Of a DNA stretch of 64,000 nt, positions 25,805 through 34,827 are shown piece by piece. The first letter of the stretch is position 1. Every line of letters starts with the position of its first letter. A model generated the notes under the pieces. That model did not search any database. It saw only the letters and a program-made list of their open reading frames with translations, and was not told the origin of the DNA. The stretch lies in contig NZ_MDER01000107.1 of assembly GCF_001721045.1 (NCBI RefSeq), positions 1 to 64,000 of the forward strand, in the 5' to 3' direction. The stretch is from Paenibacillus nuruki. GTDB lineage: Bacteria > Bacillota > Bacilli > Paenibacillales > Paenibacillaceae. Both the position numbers and the translations under genes were made by a program.

Positions 25805-27151
25805 TTGAACGTCAAAGAAGAAGCATCATTACAGAAAAAATTACGTCCACGTCATATTACATTTATGGCTATGGGTGGCGTAATCGGAACAGGGATTTTT
25901 AAAGGGAGTTCTGAAACGATAGGGTTAGCAGGACCGGGCGTTATTTTCACCTATATTTTTGCAGGAATATTACTATTAGTGGTCATGGGTGCGATCGCAG
26001 AGATGGCTACTGTTTATCCTAATATGAATATGAAAGACTTTATTCGTCAGGCTTTTGGCGAACGATTATCTTTTATTGTAGGCTGGTTGTACTGCTTTAT
26101 GTGGTTATCGGTCTGCGTAATCGAAGTCATTGCTGCGGGTAGCTTTCTTCAGTACTGGATGCCGGATGTCCCTCTATGGATACTTAGTCTAGCAAGTGCT
26201 GTATTTATTTTATTAATTAATACGATGAGTGTCGGCAATCTAGGTGAAGTCGAATTCTGGCTTGCTGGTATCAAAATAGGCATGATTATTGTATTTATCG
26301 CTCTAGGAGGTCTACTGTTATTCGGTATTATTCCTAGCGATCCTACACCTTACTTGAGCAATTTTACTGCTCATGGCGGATTTTTCCCTAATGGTTGGAC
26401 AGCGATTATATCTGCTCTTCTGGTCGTCATGTTCTCGTATGGTGGATCTGAACTGATCGGACTTACGTTAACAGAAACAGAAAATGCTGATAAAATATTG
26501 CCTAAAGTGGTGAAAAGCTTTATTTTGCGTGTTGTTTTATTTTATACCTTACCGATTCTAATCATCTGTGGACTGATTCCATGGAATCAACTTAGTGATC
26601 AGACCAGTCCATTTGTACAAGTATTATCTTCGACAGGACTGCAAGGTGCAGCTCATATTATGAACTTTATTCTAATTACTGCTGTATTGTCTGCTGCGAA
26701 CTCCGGAATCTATGGAGCAACTCGGATGTTACATTCACTAGCTACAAATAATGAAGCACCCAAAGCACTTGCCAAAACATCGTCTAAAGGAGTACCGATC
26801 AACAGTTTGATTTTATGTGCGGTTGTTCTTTTGGGTGGAGCCATGCTTGCTTATGTCGCTCAAGATCAAGTATTTGGTATTTTACTTGCTGTTCCTGGAT
26901 TTGTGGTGTTGTTAGTCTGGATTAGTATCTGTCTTGCTCAGTTAAAATTAAGAAAAGTCTATCCGATTGAGCCAACATTCCGTATCTGGGGATATCCTTA
27001 TATCACAGGAATCACTACTCTGTGTCTGGCAGTCATTGCGATATTGTTTGTATTTGATGCGAATAATCGAATCAGCATTGGTGCTTGCTTGATCTTCTTA
27101 GCTTTTCTGATTGTATGGTCTATCTTTAAGTTCCGCAAATCTGCTCACTAA
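25805..27151 (+). CDS. APC-family amino acid permease
   Basis: A 448-aa permease with about 12 membrane helices of the amino acid/polyamine/organocation superfamily. The AMGGVIGTGIFKG loop (about residues 22-34) is the family substrate-binding motif, and SYGGSELIGLTLTETEN (about 216-232) is typical of the AroP/GabP/YvbW type. The substrate is not determined. The start is the TTG at 25805, 9 bases after GGAGGAGG; the frame continues upstream to an ATG at 25778 that has no SD. It is 71 bp before the VanZ-RDD gene. Confidence 0.9.
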   Translation: MNVKEEASLQKKLRPRHITFMAMGGVIGTGIFKGSSETIGLAGPGVIFTYIFAGILLLVVMGAIAEMATVYPNMNMKDFIRQAFGERLSFIVGWLYCFMWLSVCVIEVIAAGSFLQYWMPDVPLWILSLASAVFILLINTMSVGNLGEVEFWLAGIKIGMIIVFIALGGLLLFGIIPSDPTPYLSNFTAHGGFFPNGWTAIISALLVVMFSYGGSELIGLTLTETENADKILPKVVKSFILRVVLFYTLPILIICGLIPWNQLSDQTSPFVQVLSSTGLQGAAHIMNFILITAVLSAANSGIYGATRMLHSLATNNEAPKALAKTSSKGVPINSLILCAVVLLGGAMLAYVAQDQVFGILLAVPGFVVLLVWISICLAQLKLRKVYPIEPTFRIWGYPYITGITTLCLAVIAILFVFDANNRISIGACLIFLAFLIVWSIFKFRKSAH

Positions 27152-27222
27152 ACAGAATGGAATATGAACAAAAGATACATTAGACTAAAAATACAATTTA
27201 CTTGCTGGCAGGTGTCCAACCA

Positions 27223-28368
27223 ATGTATCAATCTTATCTATTCCCTATCGCCTATGCTTTTATTGCTTTTCCATTTGTAGCAGCTTTGTTCACTTTGCCT
27301 TTTCTAATCGTGCAGTATCGCAAGTATGGCTACATTCACAAAGTACGTGCGATCACGCTGTATTTGCTGTTACTGTATCTGATGAATGCCTTTTTTCTAG
27401 TGATTCTACCGTTACCTTCTTCTCGTCATAATCCAGCTTTAGCGAATGGTGATCTACAATTATTGCCATTGCAATTTGTATATGACTTTTTGAAAGAAAC
27501 GTCGGTTTCCTTTAGGCATCCATCTACGTACTGGCATATGTTTGTCGAGAGAGCTTTTTTACAAGTGGTATTTAATATTTTACTGACAGTGCCGTTTGGA
27601 ATGTTTTTACGCTATTATTTTAGAGTTCGCTGGCTAAGTGGATTGATATTATCGTTTATGTTATCGCTCTGGTTTGAGACGACCCAACTCACAGGAATCT
27701 ATGGTATCTATGATCATGCTTACCGGATATTTGATATTGATGATCTACTTTGTAATACACTTGGTGGTATCCTTGGATTCTTGATTGCCGAATGGATTGC
27801 GAAGCGGCTCCCTCGTATTGAACATCTGGATCGCCATATTGATCGTGCCAGTAAACGTGTGTCTTATACGCGTCGTGCTGTGGCTTTTATGATTGACCTA
27901 GTTATCTGGTATTTATTGATGATTTTGCTTACTTTGAATGATATTCCTATTCCTTTCTGGATATCGAGTGGTATCTATTACATTCTGATTCCTTATTGGA
28001 CGCATGGGATTACGGTAGGTAAATGGATTGTTCGTATCTATGTCACTAGCACACATCCTGATCACTCCAGAGTATCTTTGCTAGCTTTAACGATTCGTTA
28101 TGGGTTATTGTATTGGGTATTTCTCGGGCTTAACAACATTTTGAGTGATCTGATCGTGTTGCCTGATATTCATACAGTCTGGCGTGCGTTATGTAGCTTA
28201 TTATTATTTGTGATTGATATTAGCTTTTTGATGCATATATTAACTCGATTATTTCAAAAAGGTTCGGTTCTATGTTATGAAAAGCTCAGCCATACCAAGC
28301 ATCATATTCAGTGGCCTGAGCTAGAACTCTCCACTTCTAATGAAGCCGATCAAAAGGTTGATGTATAA
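27223..28368 (+). CDS. VanZ-RDD fusion membrane protein
   Basis: A 381-aa protein joining two membrane domains. The N-terminal VanZ-like domain (about residues 1-190) contains LPLPSSRHN, NILLTVPFGMFLRYYF and FDIDDLLCNTLGGILGF. The C-terminal RDD domain (about 205-350) contains RRAVAFMIDLVIWYLLM and TVGKWIVRIYVTS. VanZ proteins affect glycopeptide sensitivity; RDD proteins are linked to ion exchange. The fusion suggests a joint role at the envelope but no substrate is known. The start is the ATG at 27223 after GGCAGGTG; an in-frame TTG at 27202 has no SD. Confidence 0.85.
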   Translation: MYQSYLFPIAYAFIAFPFVAALFTLPFLIVQYRKYGYIHKVRAITLYLLLLYLMNAFFLVILPLPSSRHNPALANGDLQLLPLQFVYDFLKETSVSFRHPSTYWHMFVERAFLQVVFNILLTVPFGMFLRYYFRVRWLSGLILSFMLSLWFETTQLTGIYGIYDHAYRIFDIDDLLCNTLGGILGFLIAEWIAKRLPRIEHLDRHIDRASKRVSYTRRAVAFMIDLVIWYLLMILLTLNDIPIPFWISSGIYYILIPYWTHGITVGKWIVRIYVTSTHPDHSRVSLLALTIRYGLLYWVFLGLNNILSDLIVLPDIHTVWRALCSLLLFVIDISFLMHILTRLFQKGSVLCYEKLSHTKHHIQWPELELSTSNEADQKVDV

Positions 28369-28376
28369 ATCAATTA

Positions 28377-28437
28377 AAGACAGCCAAGCATACCCGATCT
28401 TTAGGATCAGTATACACTTGAGCTGTCTTTATTTATT
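28377..28437 (+). terminator. Intrinsic terminator after the VanZ-RDD gene
   Basis: AAAGACAGC/GCTGTCTTT (28377-28385 with 28422-28430) with an inner GATC/GATC stem, followed by ATTTATT. Confidence 0.7.
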
Positions 28438-28545
28438 ACGCTTGTTTTATGATCGATATAACCGTGTTACAATACATCTAATGTTCTAAGTTGATTCCAA
28501 TGGATTGTGTCTCTGTTGCGCAATAAAGAAGGCGGTTGATCGGTT

Positions 28546-29304
28546 TTGATTTACATTATCAAATTTTTGTATAGTTTTGTACTCCCTCCCGGACTTTTTA
28601 TTGTTTTACTTTTTGGTATGACAATCTGGTTGTGGCGAAGTCAATTTAACGTAGCTATGGTTCTGTTAGCAATTACACTATTACTCTACATATCTTCGAT
28701 TAGCATTGTTAGTAATCTACTGATTGGTAGTCTAGAACGTCAGTATCCACAACCTACGGTAGCTGAACTTCAAGGTGATGTTATTGTAGTGCTTGGTGCC
28801 GGAGCTTCTAAAGGTACACCTGATATTGATGGTACAGGTAATATGTATGGTTCGGCAGGTAACCGTCTGATCACAGCTGCACGTCTTCACCGAATTACAG
28901 GTTTGCCGATTTTATTTTCGGGTGGACAGGTCTTCTCAGATAGTGGAAATGAAGCTGATATTGCGAAACGCCAGCTTTTGGGCATGGGTGTAGAGGAAAG
29001 TAAGCTTATGGTTGAAAATCGCTCGCTTAATACAGCGCAGAATGCTAACAATACGGCTGTGATTTTAAAAGAAAAAGGATTATCTCATCCAATATTGGTC
29101 ACCTCTGGATTTCATCTTCCACGCTCTGTCATGCAGTTCAAGCGTGTAGGCTTGACCGTTCAACCTTTCCCAACCGATTACTGGGTAAGTCAGCCTTCGT
29201 CGATGTATTTCAGCAAATTCTATCCATCAGCAAGCGCTATGTCCTCGACGGCTACAGCGATCAAAGAATATTTAGGTATGTTAGCGGTAAAAATCAAAAA
29301 CTAA
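28546..29304 (+). CDS. YdcF/DUF218 family membrane protein
   Basis: A 252-aa protein with two N-terminal membrane helices (about 5-28 and 34-55) and a DUF218/YdcF domain (about 78-235). The domain shows DVIVVLGAGASKG, FSGGQVFSDSGNEAD, ENRSLNTAQNA and VTSGFHLPRS. The family includes ElyC/SanA-type proteins involved in envelope biogenesis, and YdcF binds SAM. The start is a TTG at 28546, with a modest GGCGG about 10 bases upstream. It is a single gene before a bidirectional terminator. Confidence 0.88.
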   Translation: MIYIIKFLYSFVLPPGLFIVLLFGMTIWLWRSQFNVAMVLLAITLLLYISSISIVSNLLIGSLERQYPQPTVAELQGDVIVVLGAGASKGTPDIDGTGNMYGSAGNRLITAARLHRITGLPILFSGGQVFSDSGNEADIAKRQLLGMGVEESKLMVENRSLNTAQNANNTAVILKEKGLSHPILVTSGFHLPRSVMQFKRVGLTVQPFPTDYWVSQPSSMYFSKFYPSASAMSSTATAIKEYLGMLAVKIKN

Positions 29305-29319
29305 CTATCTCTGATTCCA

Positions 29320-29376
29320 AAACAGCAAAAAACCTCCTAAACACGAATACTGTGCAAGGAGGTTTTTTTGCTGTTT
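29320..29376. terminator. Bidirectional terminator between convergent genes
   Basis: A long stem, AAACAGCAAAAAACCTCCT with AGGAGGTTTTTTTGCTGTTT, serves both the YdcF gene and the nitroreductase gene. Confidence 0.9.
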
Positions 29377-29412
29377 TTGTTATTTATATGATCACATCTA
29401 CGTTGTAGATGA

Positions 29413-30060
29413 TTATTTCCACTCGGCTACTTTTTCTACAGGAAGACGACCTGAACCGTGACCTTCGCTGTCTGCTTTACCCATAGACAACAACATTACA
29501 GGTACATAACGATCTTTTTCCATACCAAATGCTTCAGCAATTTTAGTTTTGTCATATCCACCGATTGCATTCGTGTCATAACCATGAGCACGAGCAACCA
29601 ACATCAATTGCATTGCTACAAGACCGCTATCGATCAATGCGATATCTTTACGTGCAGCATCAGAAATATTTTCATAATAAGCTTTAGCAAACGGAAGTTG
29701 TTGATCTCTTACGTCAGCAGGCATATGACCCGCTTCTACAGCAGCATTAAAGATTTCATCAGCATTTTCTTCATGACGAAGATCACCGAAAATAGCAACA
29801 ACCGCAGCAGCTGTTTCTACTTGACGTTGGTTAAACATAGCAAGTGGCAACAATGTAGCTTTGGCTTCGTCACTTTCGATAACAAGGAAACGCCAAGGTT
29901 GTAAGTTGATTGAAGATGGTGCGCGTGTTGCTTCAGCCAAAATTTCAGTCATTTCTTCACGGCTGATTTTTACAGTTGGATCGTATTTTTTAATTGAACG
30001 ACGCTCTAAAGCAATTTTGTTAAAATCATTTGTTTTTGTAATTTGGTTTACAGTATTCAT
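29413..30060 (-). CDS. Nitroreductase family protein
   Basis: A 215-aa FMN-dependent NAD(P)H oxidoreductase fold. ERRSIKKYDP (about residues 19-28) and RAPSSINLQPWRFLV (about 46-60) form the FMN-binding site; GGYDKTKIAEAFGM lies near 170. It resembles Bacillus YodC/YfhC/MhqN, which reduce quinones or nitroaromatics. The ATG at 30060 has AAAGGAG about 8 bases upstream; the longer frame has none. It follows a MarR-type gene by 44 bp, so the two are probably one operon for electrophile stress. Confidence 0.9.
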   Translation of the reverse strand: MNTVNQITKTNDFNKIALERRSIKKYDPTVKISREEMTEILAEATRAPSSINLQPWRFLVIESDEAKATLLPLAMFNQRQVETAAAVVAIFGDLRHEENADEIFNAAVEAGHMPADVRDQQLPFAKAYYENISDAARKDIALIDSGLVAMQLMLVARAHGYDTNAIGGYDKTKIAEAFGMEKDRYVPVMLLSMGKADSEGHGSGRLPVEKVAEWK

Positions 30061-30104
30061 TGGGAAAACTCCTTTAAATGTAAGTTGAAATATCAATTTA
30101 ATCG

Positions 30105-30527
30105 TTACATCTCACTCATATTTTGATTGAGACGACGCAACATATCCAATAATTGCTCTTGTTCTTTCTCTTCAAAATTCTGTAGCATATCTCCAAGAAA
30201 TTGTTCTTTTTCTTTGGTGTAGGCTAGAATTTTCTGCCGACCTTCTTCAGTCAATTGCACGAGTGTAAAACGATTGTCTTCAGGACTCATGCGACGTGTC
30301 ACCATTCCCGATATTTCCAATTGCTTTAAATGTCGAGTGACAGCTGCACTATCAATACCCAGTGTTTTTTGCAAAGAAGTCTGACTGATCTCTTCCACTT
30401 GATAAAGCTGATGCAACAATTGTAGGCGCGACGCACTTATGCCAGCACAACGTTCAAATACGCTACTGATCTGACGATGCAGCCCTTGCAACTGGTTAAA
30501 AATATCTTCAGACGATGAATGAAGCAC
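30105..30527 (-). CDS. MarR family regulator with a single cysteine
   Basis: A 140-aa winged-helix repressor. The recognition part is LQKTLGIDSAAVTRHLKQLEISGMVTR (residues 54-80), and the wing is RMSPEDNRFTLVQLT. The only Cys is residue 27, placed in the first helices as in thiol-sensing MarR proteins such as OhrR (Cys15), so redox control is plausible. The GTG start has AAGGAGG 6 bases upstream. It is first in an operon with the nitroreductase gene and probably autoregulates through the palindromes at 30612-30638. Confidence 0.9.
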   Translation of the reverse strand: MLHSSSEDIFNQLQGLHRQISSVFERCAGISASRLQLLHQLYQVEEISQTSLQKTLGIDSAAVTRHLKQLEISGMVTRRMSPEDNRFTLVQLTEEGRQKILAYTKEKEQFLGDMLQNFEEKEQEQLLDMLRRLNQNMSEM

Positions 30528-30611
30528 AGCGTCCCTCCTTGTCCAAAACCAACCCTTTTATCCAGAACTGCTAGTATATAGCATGTTCTCAATTCAATCA
30601 CTTCTTATTAA

Positions 30612-30638
30612 TTGACCCGTCAACTATTGAGTACTCAA
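30612..30638 (-). promoter_or_regulatory. Two adjacent palindromes, probable MarR operators
   Basis: TTGAGTACTCAA (30627-30638) is a perfect 12-bp palindrome; TTGACCCGTCAA (30612-30623) is a near-perfect second copy with the same TTGA/TCAA ends, 15 bp away centre to centre. They lie about 90-110 bp upstream of the marR-type start. Confidence 0.5.
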
Positions 30639-30729
30639 CTAATATAACACATTGTACATATGTTTGCAAATACCATTCTATAAATTAAATTGTGTGAAAT
30701 GATACACGATATTATTTTAATGTGTATAG

Positions 30730-30763
30730 CAAAAACCGATGTAAGTTTAACACTCACATCGGT
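30730..30763 (-). terminator. Intrinsic terminator of the secreted propeller-like gene
   Basis: Minus-strand ACCGATGT/ACATCGGT stem followed by TTTTTGC, 22 bp after the stop. Confidence 0.75.
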
Positions 30764-30784
30764 TACTTTCAATCTTTGATCCGA

Positions 30785-32086
30785 TTAAGACTTTCCTTTA
30801 AGATCAGAAGCTTTCACTTTCAAAATCTTACCTGCCGATTCGGATACAGGCTTGGTGTCTGTTCCCAGTCCGAAATAGAAATCACCGTCTAGTTCTTCAA
30901 ATGACTTCGCATACGTATCTTGATTGAATTGCAAGATTTGTGTCCATTTGGTTAGATTCTTTGTCATATAGACACGGTTGATATACGAACCGTCTGCTTG
31001 CTTTGTATACGTAAGCACATACGTTTTATTAGGACGTGTGATAATATCAGTAGGCAATGCATGGGTATCAGGGAATGTCACTGTACGTGCAGGGTCTGCA
31101 ATATTTTTAGTGACGATTAACGCTTTAGGCGCTAATTGAGCGTCATTGTATACATCGCCTACAATATAAGCAAGTTGCTTTCTAAATACGACCGTTTTGC
31201 CCATTTTCATATAGGGTGTTTTGCCAGCTGTCTGTACATAGGTCATACCGGGCAACAAATTGGTGCCGGATACTTGTTGTTGTGTTACATTAAATTTTTT
31301 GTCAATCGCAAGAAGATGGGTCTGATCTCCCCAGATATTGTTATTAGGCATTAAGATAGCAGCTGCATATAATGTTCCTTTAAATTCAAAAAACTTATAC
31401 GCTCTTGTGCCTAATCCTTTGATCTGGGCGAGTTCTTTCCAATTCTCTCCATTATCGTCTGAAATCAGTACTTTGGGTGCGGTATCTGTACCGATCGCCG
31501 CTAGCAATTTCCCATGATAATAAGCCATATCGTATACATGGATACCGTCTGGCAAATTACGATATTTGTTCCATTGACCGCCATCTAGCTTGTAGAAATT
31601 ACCGAAGCTCCACTGTTCACTTTTGGAATCGTTACCCGGAATATAGAGTTTGCCTTTCAAAATTTTGAAGGTATCGATCTGTTCTTCACTTGTTGCATCT
31701 TCTGTGCTTTGTTTGCCTGTTTTTGGATCGGTGTATGTGACTTTTTCCGTTACAAATTGACTGGTTTGAGGATTATAATAGACAATAGGGATCGGCCCTG
31801 CATTAGGTGAAGGCTCAGCATTGCTACTATTGCCATGACCCAAATAAATTTTGCCATCAAATACTTGCATATCCCATACATTACGAGCATATGCAGGTGT
31901 AGAAAAAGGCTGACCCACTAGCTGTAATTTGGAAGTGACATCTGTACTCTGATCGGCTTTGCTACTGGCGGCACTTACCACTTGTGTAGTAGCAGGTAAA
32001 GATAATGGGCTTACACTCACCAGTATCCCAGCACAAGCTGTACAGATAAGAGAGAATTGTATTATTTTCTTTTTGGTAATCATCAT
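30785..32086 (-). CDS. Secreted propeller-like protein with Asp-box motif
   Basis: A 433-aa exported protein. The signal peptide spans residues 1-40, ending near VSAAS. The mature part reads as repeated beta-blades: VFDGKIYLGHG, ILKGKLYIPG, YYHGKLLAAIG, EFKGTLYAAA, with one clear Asp-box/BNR motif SDDNGENWKEL (near 208), typical of sialidase-type propellers. No enzyme signature is visible. It could bind or hydrolyse glycans outside the cell. GGAGG lies 6 bases before the first of two ATGs. It is monocistronic with its own terminator. Confidence 0.8.
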   Translation of the reverse strand: MMITKKKIIQFSLICTACAGILVSVSPLSLPATTQVVSAASSKADQSTDVTSKLQLVGQPFSTPAYARNVWDMQVFDGKIYLGHGNSSNAEPSPNAGPIPIVYYNPQTSQFVTEKVTYTDPKTGKQSTEDATSEEQIDTFKILKGKLYIPGNDSKSEQWSFGNFYKLDGGQWNKYRNLPDGIHVYDMAYYHGKLLAAIGTDTAPKVLISDDNGENWKELAQIKGLGTRAYKFFEFKGTLYAAAILMPNNNIWGDQTHLLAIDKKFNVTQQQVSGTNLLPGMTYVQTAGKTPYMKMGKTVVFRKQLAYIVGDVYNDAQLAPKALIVTKNIADPARTVTFPDTHALPTDIITRPNKTYVLTYTKQADGSYINRVYMTKNLTKWTQILQFNQDTYAKSFEELDGDFYFGLGTDTKPVSESAGKILKVKASDLKGKS

Positions 32087-32229
32087 TATATTCCTCCACT
32101 CAGTTAGTAAACTATATATTTTTAATCGTCCTTATTTAAGGGTATTAAAGCATAGGGTAACGAATATCGACCTCCTTACAGATATGTATCAGGATTCACT
32201 ATTTTCTAGGAAGGAATCACAGAAATCTT

Positions 32230-33138
32230 ATGAAATTTTTAGTAGGTATGCGTAATCTCAAAACAGCACTGGCTGTTTTTATTTGCATCATTATCTCACA
32301 ACTTCTGCAATTAGAGTATCCTTTCTACGCAGTGATTGCAACTATCATTGCTATGGAAAATTCGGTAACCAACTCATATACCGTAGGCAAAAACCGAATG
32401 ATGGGTACACTGGTGGGTGCGGCAATTGGCTTTGTTTTTGCATGGATCGATCCGCATAGTGCCGTCTATTCTGCAATTGGTATCGTGATTGTGATCTATA
32501 TTTGTAATTTGCTCAAATGGAACAAATCGATCTCGATTGCTAGTATTGTTTTTCTAGCGATTATGCTGAATTTGCGCCCCGGGGAAAGCCCTTTTCTGTA
32601 TGGTATGCACCGTGTCGCAGATACATTGATCGGGATTAGTGTCGCTGTACTGGTTAATTATCTCGTTTTCCCGCCAGATCATGAACGGTCGATGGAGCAG
32701 ATGCGTAGTGTATTGCGTAAGCACCTCACCAAGCTCGCTCATGAATTGCTGTGTGAAGGTGGAACTATTCATATTAGTCCACTCAAAAAAGATATGGCTA
32801 ATTTGGAAAAAGCATATGAGACCTATGCTTCTGAATTTCATCTCAAAAAGAATAAGCAACAAATGTTAGAGCATCTGGAGCAAGAAATTGATGTCTATCA
32901 CAATACGTACTCTCATATGCGAATGATTCGTCTGCTCACCGATGAATTACCCACTCATCATCATTGGGATCTGCCCGAGCAACATCACAGTCATCTGATG
33001 GCTCAACTGCCACTGGATACCTCTTCTCAGCAGATTATTTACAATTACCATGTGAGTTGTATATTGCAAGAAATGAGTACATTGGGGTTATTGATTCCTT
33101 CTCATATTGCTCAACCCTTTTCCAGTTCTTCTACATAA
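32230..33138 (+). CDS. FUSC/aromatic acid exporter family membrane protein
   Basis: A 302-aa protein with four to five N-terminal membrane helices (residues 8-150) of the ArAE/FUSC_2 (DUF939) type, with YPFYAVIATIIAMENSV and TLVGAAIGFVFAW. A cytoplasmic helical, His-rich tail (about 160-302) follows. Family members export aromatic carboxylic acids or related toxic metabolites; Bacillus relatives such as YqjA are of unknown substrate. The SD AAGGAA is 13 bases from the ATG, a loose fit. It is flanked by terminators and convergent with aspA. Confidence 0.85.
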   Translation: MKFLVGMRNLKTALAVFICIIISQLLQLEYPFYAVIATIIAMENSVTNSYTVGKNRMMGTLVGAAIGFVFAWIDPHSAVYSAIGIVIVIYICNLLKWNKSISIASIVFLAIMLNLRPGESPFLYGMHRVADTLIGISVAVLVNYLVFPPDHERSMEQMRSVLRKHLTKLAHELLCEGGTIHISPLKKDMANLEKAYETYASEFHLKKNKQQMLEHLEQEIDVYHNTYSHMRMIRLLTDELPTHHHWDLPEQHHSHLMAQLPLDTSSQQIIYNYHVSCILQEMSTLGLLIPSHIAQPFSSSST

Positions 33139-33140
33139 AT

Positions 33141-33179
33141 AAGCGATGCCTCTCTGTCTGTAGAGAAAAGGCATCGCTT
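33141..33179. terminator. Bidirectional terminator between the FUSC-type gene and aspA
   Basis: AAGCGATGCCT/AGGCATCGCTT stem of 11 bp with AT-rich flanks on both sides. Confidence 0.8.
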
Positions 33180-33208
33180 ATTTATTTTATACGACTATAA
33201 TTATTCTA

Positions 33209-34618
33209 TTATTCTTTGTGCAACAACTGTTCACCAGCAATACCCGGCTCTGTCATTTGATATGGATCTAGAATAATATTCAGTTCTTCTTCGGTCAGTA
33301 CGTTATACAGCAAGCAAAGCTCACGTACAGGCTTACCTGTCTGAATCGCTTCACGAGCAATACGAGATACCACTTCATAACCTAGATGCGGATTGAGGGC
33401 TGTAATCATGCCTACACTGCGTTCTACATACTCACGGCAACGATCCACATTGGCTTGAATCCCATCAATACAATGAAGACGGAAAACGGTAAATCCTTGC
33501 TTCATAATTTCTAAAGACTGCAATAAATTATAGACCAATACCGGTTCCATAACATTCAATTCCAATTGCCCTGCTTCTGAAGCTAGACAGATTGTATGAT
33601 CATTACCAATCACTTGAAAAGCAATCTGGTTAACGACTTCACACATTACTGGATTAACTTTACCCGGCATAATGGAAGAACCCGGTTGACGAGCAGGTAA
33701 TACCAATTCGCCTAATCCTGCATAGGGGCCTGAAGCCATTAAGCGAATATCGTTCGCCACTTTAGACATATTCATCATACAGATTTTGAGAGCCGCGGAT
33801 ACTTCTGTATACGCATCGGTATTCTGAGTCGCATCGACGAGATGATCTGATGCAACCACAGGGAATCCACTAATATCAGCCAGTATTTCAGCTACTCGTA
33901 CGATATAACGTGGATCTGCATTTAGCCCTGTTCCAACAGCGGTTGCGCCCATATTGATATGAAGCAAGTTTTCTTGGGTCGCTTCTACACGGCGAATATC
34001 CCGTCCCAATACACGAGCATAAGATTGAAATTCTTGACCCAAGCGAATCGGTACAGCATCTTGTAAATGAGTACGTCCCATTTTGATCACTGTATCGAAC
34101 TCATCTGCTTTCACTTGAAAAGATTGCTGTAATTCGCGCATCGCTACCAGCAATTTCTCAATCATGGATAATGTAGCAATATGAATCGCTGTTGGAAAAG
34201 CATCATTGGTGGATTGCGCCATATTGACATGGTTATTCGGACTGATATCGACATAGCTTCCTTTGTCTTTTCCCATAATTTCCAGTGCACGGTTAGCAAT
34301 AACTTCATTCGTATTCATATTAATTGAGGTACCTGCTCCGCCTTGAATCGGATCAACGATAAATTGATCTTGCCATTGTCCGGCAATAATCTCTTCAGCC
34401 GCTTGTACCATTGCTTCTCCTTTAGGAGCATATAGACGTGACAATTCCATATTTGCGATTGCTGCGCCTTTTTTGACGATCGCCATCGCACGAATCAATT
34501 CAGGATGTAGACGTTGTCCGGTAATAGGGAAATTCTCTACTGCACGCATCGTCTGAATACCATAGTATGCTTCATCGGGAACTTCTTTTGTACCCAAAAA
34601 GTCTTTTTCTATTCTCAC
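33209..34618 (-). CDS. aspA: Aspartate ammonia-lyase
   Basis: A 469-aa member of the fumarase/aspartase superfamily converting L-aspartate to fumarate and ammonia. The signature GSSIMPGKVNPVM lies near residue 318; GRTHLQDAVPIRLGQEF (near 184) and NMNTNEVIANRA (near 100) are typical of AspA. Length matches the family. The start is a GTG with GGAGG 8 bases upstream; an overlapping ATG is out of frame. A perfect cre palindrome lies 108 bp upstream, so CcpA control is likely. Fumarase (FumC) is the main alternative, but the sequence fits aspartase better. Confidence 0.92.
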   Translation of the reverse strand: MRIEKDFLGTKEVPDEAYYGIQTMRAVENFPITGQRLHPELIRAMAIVKKGAAIANMELSRLYAPKGEAMVQAAEEIIAGQWQDQFIVDPIQGGAGTSINMNTNEVIANRALEIMGKDKGSYVDISPNNHVNMAQSTNDAFPTAIHIATLSMIEKLLVAMRELQQSFQVKADEFDTVIKMGRTHLQDAVPIRLGQEFQSYARVLGRDIRRVEATQENLLHINMGATAVGTGLNADPRYIVRVAEILADISGFPVVASDHLVDATQNTDAYTEVSAALKICMMNMSKVANDIRLMASGPYAGLGELVLPARQPGSSIMPGKVNPVMCEVVNQIAFQVIGNDHTICLASEAGQLELNVMEPVLVYNLLQSLEIMKQGFTVFRLHCIDGIQANVDRCREYVERSVGMITALNPHLGYEVVSRIAREAIQTGKPVRELCLLYNVLTEEELNIILDPYQMTEPGIAGEQLLHKE

Positions 34619-34725
34619 GCTTCATTCCTCCGACTGTTTGCCTATTGTTAAAAATCTCATAGTTGTTCTACATTGACTATTATATGCTTCTGTTGTTATC
34701 TATGCCACCATATACAGCCTTTATT

Positions 34726-34741
34726 TTGTAAACGTTTACAA
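34726..34741 (-). promoter_or_regulatory. Perfect CcpA cre site upstream of aspA
   Basis: TTGTAAACGTTTACAA is a perfect 16-bp palindrome, and its inner 14 bp match the cre consensus TGWAANCGNTNWCA at every position. Placement in the aspA upstream region implies carbon-source control. Confidence 0.75.
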
Positions 34742-34749
34742 TATTAATA

Positions 34750-34791
34750 ATAATAAAACAGTACCGCTTCTTTGTGAGAAACAGTACTGTT
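34750..34791 (-). terminator. Probable terminator of the ArsB-like gene
   Basis: Minus-strand AACAGTAC/GTACTGTT stem with a 19-nt loop, followed by TTATTATTA. The T tract is broken. Confidence 0.55.
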
Positions 34792-34827
34792 GGAATCGTA
34801 CGCTTAACCATGCATACAGATGAATGA

